From Microcystis aeruginosa FD4 (GTDB lineage: Bacteria > Cyanobacteriota > Cyanobacteriia > Cyanobacteriales > Microcystaceae), in the NCBI RefSeq assembly GCF_009792235.1, contig NZ_CP046973.1, forward strand, positions 2,790,001-2,854,000: a stretch of DNA of 64,000 nt, in the 5' to 3' direction. Positions 46,819 to 55,831 of the stretch are shown here, one piece after another. Below the pieces are notes generated by a model that was not told where the DNA came from, searched no databases, and worked only from the letters and a program-made list of their open reading frames with translations. The first letter of the stretch is position 1; each line of letters starts with the position of its first letter. The position numbers were made by a program, and so were the translations under genes.

Positions 46819-48606
46819 ATGCGAACTCACTACTGTGGCGACCTTAGCGCGATCGAAATTGAAAAAAGTGTCACCCTCTTTGGTTGGGTCGATCGCCGTC
46901 GCGATCACGGTGGCGTTATTTTTATCGATCTGCGGGATCGCAGTGGTATTGTCCAGATCGTCAGTGATCCCCAACGAACCCCCGCTTCCTACCCGATCGC
47001 TGAAACCGTTAGAAACGAGTATGTCCTCAAGGTGACGGGAACAGTCAGTCAAAGGCCGCCCGAATCCCTGAACCCGCGCATTGCCACAGGAGAAATCGAA
47101 ATTTACGCCACTAGCATCGAGATTCTCAACGGGGTTACTAAACAACTGCCTTTTGTCGTCTCTAGTTCCGAAAGTGAATCGGTACGGGAAGATGTGCGCT
47201 TGCGATACCGCTATCTAGACCTACGCCGGGAGCGTATGAGTCAGAATTTACAACTACGTCACCAAGTTGTCAAAGAAATGCGCCGTTTTCTCGAAGATGA
47301 ACAGCATTTTATCGAAGTGGAAACGCCAATTTTAACTCGATCGACTCCCGAAGGGGCGCGGGATTATCTAGTTCCTTCCCGTGTCAACCCCGGCCAATGG
47401 TACGCTTTACCCCAATCACCGCAATTATTTAAGCAATTATTAATGGTGTCAGGAATGGATCGCTACTATCAAATCGCCCGCTGTTTCCGCGACGAAGATC
47501 TGCGCGCTGATCGTCAACCGGAATTTACTCAGTTGGATATGGAGATGAGTTTTCTCTCTTTACCTGAGATTTTAGCCCTGAATGAGGCTTTAATCGCTCA
47601 TATCTTCAAAAAAGTCAAAAATATTGATATAAGCCTGCCCCTGCCCCGTTTAACCTATGCTGAGGCTATGGATCGCTATGGGATCGATCGCCCCGATACC
47701 CGTTTTGACCTGGAATTGGTCAATGTGGCGGAGATTTTTGCCGATTCGGGATTTAAGGTGTTTTCAGGGGCGATCGCTAGTGGTGGGACGGTGAAAGTTT
47801 TACCGATTCCCAACGGTAACGAGGCGATTTCTAACGTCAGAATCAAGCCTGGTGGGGATTTATTCAAAGAAGCCACCGATGCCGGAGCCAAAGGAATCGC
47901 CTACATCCGCGTGCGCGAGGACTACGATTTTGATACCATTGGTGCAATTAAAGATAACCTGACAGAGGCACAAAAACAGGCTTTAATCGAGAAGACTGGC
48001 GCAAAACCAGGCCATCTGCTCTTATTTGGGGCAGGAGATACCGATACAGTCAATAAATCCCTATCTCGCCTACGCTTAGTTTTAGGGGAACAATTGGGAT
48101 TAATTGATCCCGAGAAAATCAACCTCCTCTGGGTGACGGATTTCCCGATGTTTGAATACAACGCCGAGGAAAAACGCCTAGAAGCATTGCATCACCCCTT
48201 TACTGCCCCCAATCCCGAAGATTTAGACGATCTAGCCCAGGCTCGCGCCCTAGCCTACGATATGATTTTTAATGGTATTGAAATCGGTGGCGGCAGTTTG
48301 CGGATCTATCAACGGGAAGTACAGGAAAAAGTCTTCGCTACCATCGGTCTATCCCCAGAGGAAGCCTATAATAAATTCGGCTTTTTGTTAGAAGCTTTTG
48401 AATACGGAACCCCTCCCCACGGTGGTATCGCCTACGGTTTAGATCGCTTGGTGATGTTGTTAGCAGGAGAAGAATCGATTCGCGATGTGATTGCTTTCCC
48501 GAAAACCCAGCAAGCTAGTTGTTTACTCACTTCTGCACCTTCGACAGTGGCAGCCAAGCAATTAAAAGAATTATGCGTTGCTTCTACCTACAAACCGCCA
48601 TCCTAA
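46819..48606 (+). CDS. aspS: Aspartyl-tRNA synthetase
   Basis: A class II synthetase of 595 residues, the full bacterial type. Residues 1-110 are the OB-fold anticodon-binding domain ([20 protein letters not shown]). Motif 1 is around [20 protein letters not shown]. Motif 2 is [20 protein letters not shown]. The GAD insertion follows (about 300-410), and motif 3 is [20 protein letters not shown]. Cyanobacterial AspRS can be discriminating or not for tRNA-Asn; the sequence does not settle this. A terminator follows the stop. Confidence 0.98.
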   Translation: MRTHYCGDLSAIEIEKSVTLFGWVDRRRDHGGVIFIDLRDRSGIVQIVSDPQRTPASYPIAETVRNEYVLKVTGTVSQRPPESLNPRIATGEIEIYATSIEILNGVTKQLPFVVSSSESESVREDVRLRYRYLDLRRERMSQNLQLRHQVVKEMRRFLEDEQHFIEVETPILTRSTPEGARDYLVPSRVNPGQWYALPQSPQLFKQLLMVSGMDRYYQIARCFRDEDLRADRQPEFTQLDMEMSFLSLPEILALNEALIAHIFKKVKNIDISLPLPRLTYAEAMDRYGIDRPDTRFDLELVNVAEIFADSGFKVFSGAIASGGTVKVLPIPNGNEAISNVRIKPGGDLFKEATDAGAKGIAYIRVREDYDFDTIGAIKDNLTEAQKQALIEKTGAKPGHLLLFGAGDTDTVNKSLSRLRLVLGEQLGLIDPEKINLLWVTDFPMFEYNAEEKRLEALHHPFTAPNPEDLDDLAQARALAYDMIFNGIEIGGGSLRIYQREVQEKVFATIGLSPEEAYNKFGFLLEAFEYGTPPHGGIAYGLDRLVMLLAGEESIRDVIAFPKTQQASCLLTSAPSTVAAKQLKELCVASTYKPPS

Positions 48607-48611
48607 GATTA

Positions 48612-48637
48612 AGGTGGGCATTGCCCACCTAATTTTT
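48612..48637 (+). terminator. aspS terminator
   Basis: The stem AGGTGGGC / GCCCACCT with loop ATT is followed by AATTTTT, six bases after the aspS stop. Confidence 0.85.
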
Positions 48638-48657
48638 AAAAGTCTGTTGACACTAAG

Positions 48658-48742
48658 TTAAATTCTTTTCTGCCCTCACTTCATCCTCTTTAGCCGTGGC
48701 TAAAAATTCCTAGAGTTTAGTTTTGGGAACTAGGGGAAAAGT
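48658..48742 (-). pseudogene. 3' remnant of a Uma2-family gene
   Basis: About 80 bases match the 3' ends of the Uma2 genes at 55832 and 56496 (for example TTAAATTCTTTTCTGC, TCATCCTCTTTAGC, TTTTGGGAACTAGGGGAAAA). They correspond to the end of the coding region around VPKTKLYEFLATAKEDE. The rest of the gene is absent. Confidence 0.7.
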
Positions 48743-48784
48743 GCAGGGTAAGCGCATCTTAACAATCCTTGACAATTGTTAAGC

Positions 48785-49432
48785 AAAAATCGACCAAATG
48801 GGTCGATTTCGCCCCTACAAAATCGACTTTCTCTGCTCGCGGTGACGTTAATTCCCTTTATTCGGGAAAGAGGACTAAATTTTATCGGTCGCTGGCTATA
48901 TTCGTCTCCAATTGACTTTGTAGGCAATCAAATGCAGTTGAGCTTCAGAGATGCACAGCTTTTTGGTTTTTGTTTAGGCACAGCCAGTAGTGGCGCTCGT
49001 CATATAGTGGGGGAAGAGGGGATAAGACTAATTGAAACCTACTACGCTAAACTTATCTACGAAATCGGTATCGTCGGTTTTATCGCTTTTATGGCACTGG
49101 TGACAATTCTCTGTATTCTCACCTTTAAAGCCTATTTAAAAGTAAAAAATCCCGCTTTAAAGCATTGGGGTCTCTGTATCTGGATTTTTATAGTCATTTC
49201 AGATAAGTCTGATACAGTCTAGACCGACAAAATCCGTATGAACTCTGGGATTGATATTCTCAATCTTAATTGAAATGACTATATACTTTTTATTAGCTAT
49301 AATCCCTACTATTATCCTCTCTCCGTCGAGCCTGTTTCTGTTTACTATTGGTTATTCGCTGGAATATTGCTAAAACTGCCAGAAATCAGCGATAAATTGG
49401 AAGATGAGGCGGGATTTCCCCAAAAAAATTAA
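48785..49432 (+). pseudogene. C-terminal part of an O-antigen ligase/polymerase-like membrane protein, split by a MITE
   Basis: The frame around 48840-49188 reads RERGLNFIGRWLYS, FGFCLGTASSGARHIVG, EEGIRLIETYYAKLIYEIGI, VGFIAFMALVTILCILTFKA, then HWGLCIWIF. This resembles the C-terminal membrane region of Wzy/WaaL-type proteins. A 91-bp MITE (49191-49281) interrupts it. Removing the MITE and one TA restores WIFILFISYNPYYYPLS and a frame to TAA at 49430-49432. The 5' two thirds of the gene are missing, replaced by repeat sequence. Confidence 0.65.
49191..49281. mobile_element. 91-bp MITE related to IS630
   Basis: The ends TAGTCATTTCAGATAAG and (other strand) TAGTCATTTCAATTAAG match the terminal repeats of the IS630 element at 3138-5629. 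TA is duplicated at 49189-49190 and 49282-49283. There is no coding content. It could be moved by a related transposase. Confidence 0.88.
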
Positions 49433-49875
49433 TATGGGCAACAATCTCTAGGCGATCGCTGGAGAGTAACGAGACTTTCTCACTTTCCCCACCCGCGACC
49501 TTTTTCGGTTAGATTATCAATCTATTCATAGCGTTTCCTGTTCACAAGAGGTACATTTTTAATCCTAAAAAGCTTAATCAGCAAAGGTTAAGCTGTACCT
49601 CACATATGCGAGAACCGCTATAGTGATTATAAATAGCCGAAATTGCCCGCTTATAGCATTATAAGTTCTACAGATGAACAAAATTGAATTTTTTGATTAA
49701 TTCGATATTGGCTCTGGGCTAATAATTGGTTGTGGGCGAACGCGGTTCGCCCCTACAGATAAACAAAATTGAATTTTTTGATTAATTCGATATTGGGGGT
49801 GGGCTAATAATTGGTTGTGGGCTAATAATTGGTTGTGGGCGAACGCGATGCGCCCCTACTGTTTTATGTTCTCGC
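49433..49875. repeat. Tandem and REP-like repeats downstream of the RAYT gene
   Basis: No gene was seen. A roughly 85-105-bp unit starting ACAAAATTGAATTTTTTGAT occurs twice (from 49678 and 49764), each followed by GGGCTAATAATTGGTTGTGG and ending in a REP-type palindrome: GGGCGAACGCGGTTCGCCCC (49734) or GGGCGAACGCGATGCGCCCC (49838). GGGCTAATAATTGGTTGTGG is itself doubled in the second unit. Confidence 0.75.
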
Positions 49876-50499
49876 TTAAAACAACAAATCTAAATATAAT
49901 TCTTGTGATTGTCGATCGATTGGCAGATAATCTCGATCATTTGGCCAGTTTTTGGGATTGTTAATAATATATTCTCGAACAACTGCTAGATACTTTTCAT
50001 CTCGAAGAATTGATTCATAATAATTGCGTTGCCAGATAGGAGTATCTGTGTTCTGTCGAAGCAAATTAATTCGTTTAGTAACCGCCGATTTAAACCCCGC
50101 AATACATGACGATAAAGAATTCGGTTTCTGCTGTGGGGGCGCATCGTGGTCAGTGAGTTGATCGAACTGCGTGCGCCTAAATCTAGAGGCTGATTGCCCG
50201 TTGCCCAAACTCTGATTGTCGCCAGAATAATCATTAATTATAACAATTCCATGGAAATGATTGGGCATAATAACCCATTCAGCCAATTGAAAATTAGGTC
50301 GAATTTTGCAGGTTTTTAGCCATTCATCAGCAACAATTTTTCCTAATTGATTAAGGTACATTTGACCATTTTTGATTTCTCCAAACCAAGGTCGTTTTTG
50401 GTAGGTACAAATAGTCACAAAATATGCTCCAGGTTGGGAATAATCATAATTTCTGAGGCGAATAGAACGACGATGATGTTTTTCAGGATCAAAGGTCAT
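49876..50499 (-). CDS. REP-associated tyrosine transposase (RAYT, Y1_Tnp family)
   Basis: A 207-residue single-domain HUH nuclease. The HUH motif is H81-F-H83 in WVIMPNHFHGIVII. The catalytic tyrosine is Y160 or Y161 in IWQRNYYESILRDEKYL. The N-terminus RRSIRLRNYDYSQPGAYFVT is typical of RAYTs. I start at MTFDPEKHHRR (50499), twelve codons inside the longer frame. RAYTs nick and join REP palindromes. Here REP-like sequences flank it on both sides, and residues about 106-122 (SRFRRTQFDQLTDHDAPPQ) are encoded by a REP-like sequence inside the gene. The catalytic residues look complete. Confidence 0.92.
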   Translation of the reverse strand: MTFDPEKHHRRSIRLRNYDYSQPGAYFVTICTYQKRPWFGEIKNGQMYLNQLGKIVADEWLKTCKIRPNFQLAEWVIMPNHFHGIVIINDYSGDNQSLGNGQSASRFRRTQFDQLTDHDAPPQQKPNSLSSCIAGFKSAVTKRINLLRQNTDTPIWQRNYYESILRDEKYLAVVREYIINNPKNWPNDRDYLPIDRQSQELYLDLLF

Positions 50500-50576
50500 A
50501 TATATTCCCGCAATACTCACAAAACCTCTTATCAATTCCCATCATAAGCGATCGCAATTCACACCGACGTATTTTT

Positions 50577-52075
50577 TCTGAAACCCCCCAAAAACCACCC
50601 CCAAACCCGTAGGGGCGCATCGCGTGCGCCCAAATCCCCCCAAATCCCCACAAATGCCCCAAAAAACCCAAACCCCCAAAAACCACCCCAAAACCCGTAG
50701 GGGCGCATCGCGTGCGCCCAAATCCCCCCAAATACCCCAAAAAAACCCAAATCCCCAAAAACCACCCCCAAACCCGTAGGGGCGCACCGCGTGCGCCCAA
50801 ATCCCCCCAAATCCCCCCAAATACCCCAAAAAACCCAAACCCCCCAAAAACCACCCCCAAACCCGTAGGGGCGCACCGCGTGCGCCCAAATCCCCCCAAA
50901 TACCCCCAAATACCCCAAAAAACCCAAACCCCCCAAAAACCACCCCCAAACCCGTAGGGGCGCACCGCGTGCGCCCAAATCCCCCCAAATACCCCCAAAT
51001 ACCCCAAAAAACCCAAACCCCCCAAAAACCACCCCCAAACCCGTAGGGGCGCATCGCGTGCGCCCAAATCCCCCCAAATACCCCAAAAAAACCCAAATCC
51101 CCAAAAACCACCCCCAAACCCGTAGGGGCGCATCGCGTGCGCCCAAATCCCCACAAATACCCCAAAAAACCCAACCCCCCCAAAAACCACCCCCAAACCC
51201 GTAGGGGCGCATCGCGTGCGCCCAAATCCCCACAAATACCCCAAAAAACCCAAACCCCCCAAAAACCACCCCCAAACCCGTAGGGGCGCATCGCGTGCGC
51301 CCAAATCCCCACAAATACCCCAAAAAACCCAAACCCCCAAAAACCACCCCCAAACCCGTAGGGGCGCATCGCGTGCGCCCAAATCCCCCCAAATCCCCCC
51401 AAATACCCCAAAAAACCCAAACCCCCAAAAACCGCCCCCAAACCCGTAGGGGCGCATCGCGTGCGCCCAAATCCCCCCAAATCCCCCCAAATACCCCAAA
51501 AAACCCAAACCCCCAAAAACCGCCCCCAAACCCGTAGGGGCGCATCGCGTGCGCCCAAATCCCCCCAAATCCCCACAAATACCCCAAAAAACCCAAACCC
51601 CCAAAAACCACCCCAAAACCCGTAGGGGCGCATCGCGTGCGCCCAAATCCCCCCAAATCCCCCCAAATACCCCAAAAAACCCAAACCCCCAAAAACCACC
51701 CCCAAACCCGTAGGGGCGCATCGCGTGCGCCCAAATCCCCCCAAATCCCCACAAATACCCCAAAAAACCCAAACCCCCAAAAACCACCCCAAAACCCGTA
51801 GGGGCGCATCGCGTGCGCCCAAATCCCCCCAAATACCCCCAAATACCCAAACCCCCAAAAACCACCCCAAAACCCGTAGGGGCGCATCGCGTGCGCCCAA
51901 ATCCCCCCAAATACCCCCAAAAAACCCAAACCCCCCAAAAACCACCCCCAAACCCGTAGGGGCGCATCGCGTGCGCCCAAATCCCCCCAAATCCCCCCAA
52001 ATACCCCAAAAAACCCAAACCCCCCAAAAACCACCCCCAAAACCCGTAGGGGCGCATCGCGTGCGCCCAAATCCC
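50577..52075. repeat. Array of 18 REP-like palindrome units in a C-rich tandem repeat
   Basis: The palindrome GTAGGGGCGCATCGCGTGCG (arms GGGCGCA/TGCGCCC) occurs 18 times, about every 78-90 bp, from 50608 to 52046. Three units (3-5) have ACCGCG for ATCGCG. Spacers are variations on CCCAAATCCCC, CCCCAAATACCCC, AAAAAACCCAAACCCCC and AAAACCACCCCCAAACCCG; length differs by loss or gain of an AAATCCCCCC block. The plus strand is strongly C-rich and the minus strand G-rich. No stop codon occurs in any minus-strand frame across 1.5 kb, but no protein is expected. Confidence 0.93.
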
Positions 52076-52130
52076 CTGATTAACCCGATAATTGCCGGCG
52101 GGCGAACGCAGTTCGCCCCTACAAAATCGA

Positions 52131-52146
52131 CCCGCCTAAGGGCGGG
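52131..52146. other. GC-rich hairpin downstream of the variable gene
   Basis: CCCGCC-TAAG-GGCGGG lies 62 bases beyond the stop of the FGE-type gene on its 3' side. It could be a terminator, though the following run is purine-rich on the minus-strand side only weakly. Some diversity-generating retroelements need a hairpin just after the variable region; this one is farther away than in the phage example. Confidence 0.5.
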
Positions 52147-52207
52147 AAAGAAAAGAAAAGAGAAAAAATAGGGAATGAGGGTAAAAAGGGAAAAAAGAGA
52201 AAAAGGG

Positions 52208-52336
52208 TTACAGAGTCCTCCCAGCACCGCACACCACCCGAAAACCGTAGTTGTCGACGTTGTCGCGGCGGTCCTTGTCGTAGCGGCAAGCGGAACGGCA
52301 GTAAGGCGGAGTGTCGAACCAAGAACCGCCCCGCAA
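52208..52336 (-). other. Putative DGR variable region (VR)
   Basis: This is the last 43 codons of the FGE-type gene. The frame regions LRGGSW and GFRVVCGAGRTL are the conserved anchors. Between them most codons end in C (TTC, GAC, TAC, TGC, CGC, AAC, GTC), as produced when AAC codons of a template repeat have their adenines randomised. The stretch is visibly GC-richer than the rest of the gene. No second copy that could serve as template was found on either strand of the window. Confidence 0.65.
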
Positions 52337-54598
52337 TAGAGAACGATTATCATCACCATTTTCTATCCAGACACTGCCATCCGTCGGCGCACCATCATAA
52401 TTATTGTGCCAGGTATCGGCACACCACTCCCAGACATTGCCGTGCATATCGTACAGCCCGAAAGCATTGGGGGGAAACTTGCCGACAGGGGTGGTTTCTT
52501 GACGATAAATACCTTTAGGGCCTTGAGCATAAATATAATTGCCATCGTAGTTGGCTAAATCGGGGGTGATGGTTTCCCCGAAATAGAAGGGAGTGGTGGT
52601 TCCCCCACGACAGGCATATTCCCACTGCGCTTCCGAGGGGAGGCGATAGTCTCGTCCCGTCGCTTTCGAGAGTCGCTGACAGAATTCCACCGCATCGTAC
52701 CAAGAGACTTTTTCAACAGGGCGATTATTGCCAGAGAAGTTAGAAGGATTTAAGCTGAGGTCACGTTCAATTTTTGGCAGGGAGGCCACTGCTTTCCACT
52801 GGGCCTGAGTGATAGGATATTTGCCCATAAAGAAGGCAGAAACAGTCACTAGATGTTGGGGACGTTCGTCATCACTTCCTTGTCCATCGGGTGAACCCAT
52901 CTTGAATTGTCCTGGTGGAATAGCGACCATTTCCAGGGTGATACCATTGCCTAAGTTTTCTGTAAAATACTGCGCTTGTTTCTTTTCTCGTTTGACTTCT
53001 TTCCCTCGACTATCGACGGTGACAGTTTGAAAATCAAAAAATTGAGCATTACTAGGTAATTGGCGACGGAGTTGGTTAAGTTGAGAATGATTGGGATAAC
53101 GTTCCAACGCAGCATTAAGGTTCGATAAAGCTTCTTGCAATTGACCTGAATTCAGCAATTTAATGCTACGTTGGTAAAAAGATTCAGCACTCAATTGTTC
53201 TGACAATAAACCTTTAACTTGAGTGGCAAGCTGACGACTTTCTAGTTCTGCCAAACAGTGATGTAATTTATTACAATACACTTCATCTGCTGCGGTAACA
53301 ACACATTTCATCGCTTTAATCGCTTGCTCTAAATTATTAGGAGGATTTATCCCCCGCAATCGCAACCAAGACTTAACGGAATAATCCAGCTGTTCTTTGG
53401 CCCAAGATTTATCAGGTAAAGCAGTTAAACTATCAGCTAAATCTAATGCTAATTCAGGCATCCAAGCGGGGCGTTCATTTTCTAAAGCCTCATAAACCTG
53501 ACGATAGCCAGAAACGATAGTCTTTAATAACTTAGGATCATCAATACCTCGCATTAAATCGGGGATAAGCTTAGGCAAAATGGGCGGGACATTGTGATGA
53601 ATTAGGTAGTGAATATCGGCAATCCAACCGCCTACCAGTGATTGACATTTGACTAAAAACTGACAGAGATATTCAAAATCCTTAGCCGTAACTTTATACG
53701 GTTGAGTCGCCAAATCACTGACATCGATTCCCGCACTCTTGAGAGCTTCTTCGTCTTGTAAAATTTTCAAATTAAAGGCATTATCCCTCCCATATTGCCG
53801 ATCAATTTCCTCCGAAGATTTATTTAATTGTTTTGCCAGTTGCTCTCTTTTTTCTCGCCATTGTCTTGCTCTAATTTTAACAGATTCATAGACAACTTCT
53901 CGATAGGGAAGATTAGAAATAATCGATTGATAAAAATATTTTTGCTGTCCTTCTCCCCAATAGCCCACATTAAGATGAAGATAATCCCCATCAATTTGTG
54001 ACTCTAAAATTAACATGGGTTCAGATTTTAATAAGGCAAAAAGACCTATAATAGCCGCACCGCCATGATAGCGTTTACTATCCCATCCACCATCAATTAG
54101 TTCGATCGGTCTTTCGGTACTTTGGAAAGAATAATGTTGATTAAAAAATTCCCGTAATCCTTGCGCCAAAGCAGTTTCAATATTAGGAAAACTTTTATTG
54201 TTGCCACCAAATTGATCAAAATCGATAACGGGAGGTGCGGGAATTACTCTCAGAGAAAGTAAATTCTCATCATGATTAGCATTCAAAATTTGATCGGGAA
54301 CAATTCTCAGAGGCCAGTTTTGAAATAATTTCTGATCTTGAACAACTTGACGGGCAGTATTTCGTTGTTCTAGGGCTACTTGTAACTGAGTTTTACGGTT
54401 ATGTTCAGCAAGTTCTTTCTGCAATTGCTTCTGTTTTTCAAATTGCTCTCGCTGAAATTCCTGATTATTTAATTGTTGCCATTTTTGAAATTCCTGTCGC
54501 TTATCCTCCAGTTTTTCCGTCGCTTGTCTCGCCAATTGACTATTAATTAAATTGACAACCCCATTAACAACATAAAATCCCATCATTTCAGCAGTCAT
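52208..54598 (-). CDS. FGE-sulfatase (C-type-lectin-fold) protein, putative diversity-generating retroelement target
   Basis: A 796-residue protein. Residues 1-25 are hydrophobic (GFYVVNGVVNLI). About 25-95 is a Gln/Glu/Lys-rich coiled coil. About 95-540 is an unrecognised helical region ending in a TPR-like segment (LLNSGQLQEALSNLNAALER). About 545-796 is an FGE-sulfatase domain: LEMVAIPPGQFKMGS, RPVEKVSWYDAVEFCQRLS, RLPSEAQWEYACRGG, GNVWEWCADTWH. The final 42 residues (RGGSW...GFRVVCGAGRTL) have the layout of variable regions in cyanobacterial DGR targets. It follows the peptidase gene by 28 bases. No reverse transcriptase or template repeat is in the window. It is probably a binding protein, not a formylglycine enzyme. 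Confidence 0.85.
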   Translation of the reverse strand: MTAEMMGFYVVNGVVNLINSQLARQATEKLEDKRQEFQKWQQLNNQEFQREQFEKQKQLQKELAEHNRKTQLQVALEQRNTARQVVQDQKLFQNWPLRIVPDQILNANHDENLLSLRVIPAPPVIDFDQFGGNNKSFPNIETALAQGLREFFNQHYSFQSTERPIELIDGGWDSKRYHGGAAIIGLFALLKSEPMLILESQIDGDYLHLNVGYWGEGQQKYFYQSIISNLPYREVVYESVKIRARQWREKREQLAKQLNKSSEEIDRQYGRDNAFNLKILQDEEALKSAGIDVSDLATQPYKVTAKDFEYLCQFLVKCQSLVGGWIADIHYLIHHNVPPILPKLIPDLMRGIDDPKLLKTIVSGYRQVYEALENERPAWMPELALDLADSLTALPDKSWAKEQLDYSVKSWLRLRGINPPNNLEQAIKAMKCVVTAADEVYCNKLHHCLAELESRQLATQVKGLLSEQLSAESFYQRSIKLLNSGQLQEALSNLNAALERYPNHSQLNQLRRQLPSNAQFFDFQTVTVDSRGKEVKREKKQAQYFTENLGNGITLEMVAIPPGQFKMGSPDGQGSDDERPQHLVTVSAFFMGKYPITQAQWKAVASLPKIERDLSLNPSNFSGNNRPVEKVSWYDAVEFCQRLSKATGRDYRLPSEAQWEYACRGGTTTPFYFGETITPDLANYDGNYIYAQGPKGIYRQETTPVGKFPPNAFGLYDMHGNVWEWCADTWHNNYDGAPTDGSVWIENGDDNRSLLRGGSWFDTPPYCRSACRYDKDRRDNVDNYGFRVVCGAGRTL

Positions 54599-54626
54599 AA
54601 GATTCCCTCTCCCAGATAAAATTTGC

Positions 54627-55448
54627 TCAAGTAGTTTTAAACGGCCAAGCTTCCGCCGGTTTATCGGTAATTAAAACCTCCCCGGTCAACTGCTCATTTG
54701 CTTGTTCAATTTGCGAACAAGACCAAAACTTTTCCTCATAGGGAAAATTAGAATCAATCCCCCGATAACCAATAACGTCACCATCGAGATTTCGGCTAAC
54801 ATCGGTTAAAGTAATCGCGTGCCAAGATTGAGAATCGGGATAGGAAATCGGGTCTAAATCGTGGGCATCCCCGACAAAAACCACGGGACGATTCTCATCT
54901 AAAGCATTAGCCAATTCCTGATGGTCAAAATTTGCCCAATGGGAGGGGATATCATAAGAACTCAAAATTTCTTGATAATCTTCAGGATTTAATGCACCTC
55001 CTCGACCGGGATAGTCTATTTGCAGTTGGTCTGAGAAATTATTCGTAATCTCGGGATGGAAACACTGGACAATATTTTCAATGGTTTCGTAACCACAGGT
55101 TGGACCCGTTTGTAAATCTGCCAACAAATGCACATTTCCTAACCCCGTAAACCCTAATTCTTGATGGGGAATATCATTAATTAAAGCTTCTGGCGATTCA
55201 TAATGGAAATCTTGATGGCAGTGGGATACATCTTGCCAAGACTCATCAGGTTGATAGTTGAAAGAATCCACCATCATCTCATTTTGCCAATTCCAACCCC
55301 CTTGAGTCGGCATTTCCTGCCAACCGCTTTCGGTTTCCGGCAGATTCACCTCCGTAAAATCTGGGGAAACTAACTCCAAAGCTTCACTATCTAAAGGGTT
55401 AAGCGAATAGTCTTCTGGTGCAAAGCCTTGGCTATAGAGGTCATTCAT
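54627..55448 (-). CDS. Papain-like (C39-like) cysteine peptidase domain protein
   Basis: 273 residues. Residues 1-95 are acidic and apparently disordered, rich in Trp, Gln and Glu. The catalytic part follows: Q113 and C118 in LQTGPTCGYETIENIVQ, H210 in SQSWHAITLTDV, and D232/N234 in GIDSNFP, the Gln-Cys-His-Asp/Asn order of the papain clan. There is no membrane segment or signal peptide. The gene is the first of a two-gene operon with the FGE-type protein. The substrate is unknown. The pairing suggests recognition by the variable protein and cleavage by the peptidase, but that is inference. Confidence 0.72.
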   Translation of the reverse strand: MNDLYSQGFAPEDYSLNPLDSEALELVSPDFTEVNLPETESGWQEMPTQGGWNWQNEMMVDSFNYQPDESWQDVSHCHQDFHYESPEALINDIPHQELGFTGLGNVHLLADLQTGPTCGYETIENIVQCFHPEITNNFSDQLQIDYPGRGGALNPEDYQEILSSYDIPSHWANFDHQELANALDENRPVVFVGDAHDLDPISYPDSQSWHAITLTDVSRNLDGDVIGYRGIDSNFPYEEKFWSCSQIEQANEQLTGEVLITDKPAEAWPFKTT

Positions 55449-55831
55449 GGTTGCCTCCGCTTCTTGACTGGGGCTATTTTTTAACCTAGAGAATCGGCAT
55501 CACTAAGTATTTATACTTCGATGATACTCCCAACCCATGAAAGTCTAGTCTGGACGTTGATAAAAGTTAACTGATGTTCACAGCCTCGAATTTTGGGCGC
55601 AAGGCTTCACTGGTGTTAACTTAACGGTTGAGATTCCCTGTTTTTTTGATGGGTAACAATAAACCTCTCGCATAATTGATTTTTGAGGATTCAAAAACGT
55701 CAAAAAGGAGGATTAACTGGCATAAAATCCCTAAATAAACCATTTAATTGATTATTACTCATTCTTAATTCTCCTGTCTCGGAGTCTCCTGTCTCCTAAC
55801 CCCACCAACAAACTTTTTCAGCAAACCCTAG
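55449..55831. other. Intergenic region with a MITE end
   Basis: No gene was seen. The promoter of the peptidase operon must lie here. The left part has TAAGTATTTATACTTCGA, a small AT-rich palindrome. The right end (55801-55835) is the CCAACAAACTTTTTCAGC...CCCTAGTTA terminus of the MITE family seen at 25601; its other end is not evident. Confidence 0.5.

Noticed and set aside
50577..52075. CRISPR array
   Set aside because: Spacing is regular, but the 'spacers' are near-identical C-rich sequence, the repeat is a short palindrome, and no cas gene is present.
50542..52359. Three overlapping minus-strand open frames of 500-600 codons with GGFWGVWVF-type repeats
   Set aside because: They are translations of the REP-like C-rich array in all three frames. 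Unit lengths are not multiples of three, no ribosome site is visible, and the frames run into the FGE-type gene.
52208..54598. True formylglycine-generating enzyme
   Set aside because: The C-terminal cysteine arrangement does not match the catalytic pair of FGE, no sulfatase is nearby, and the end fits a variable ligand-binding region better.
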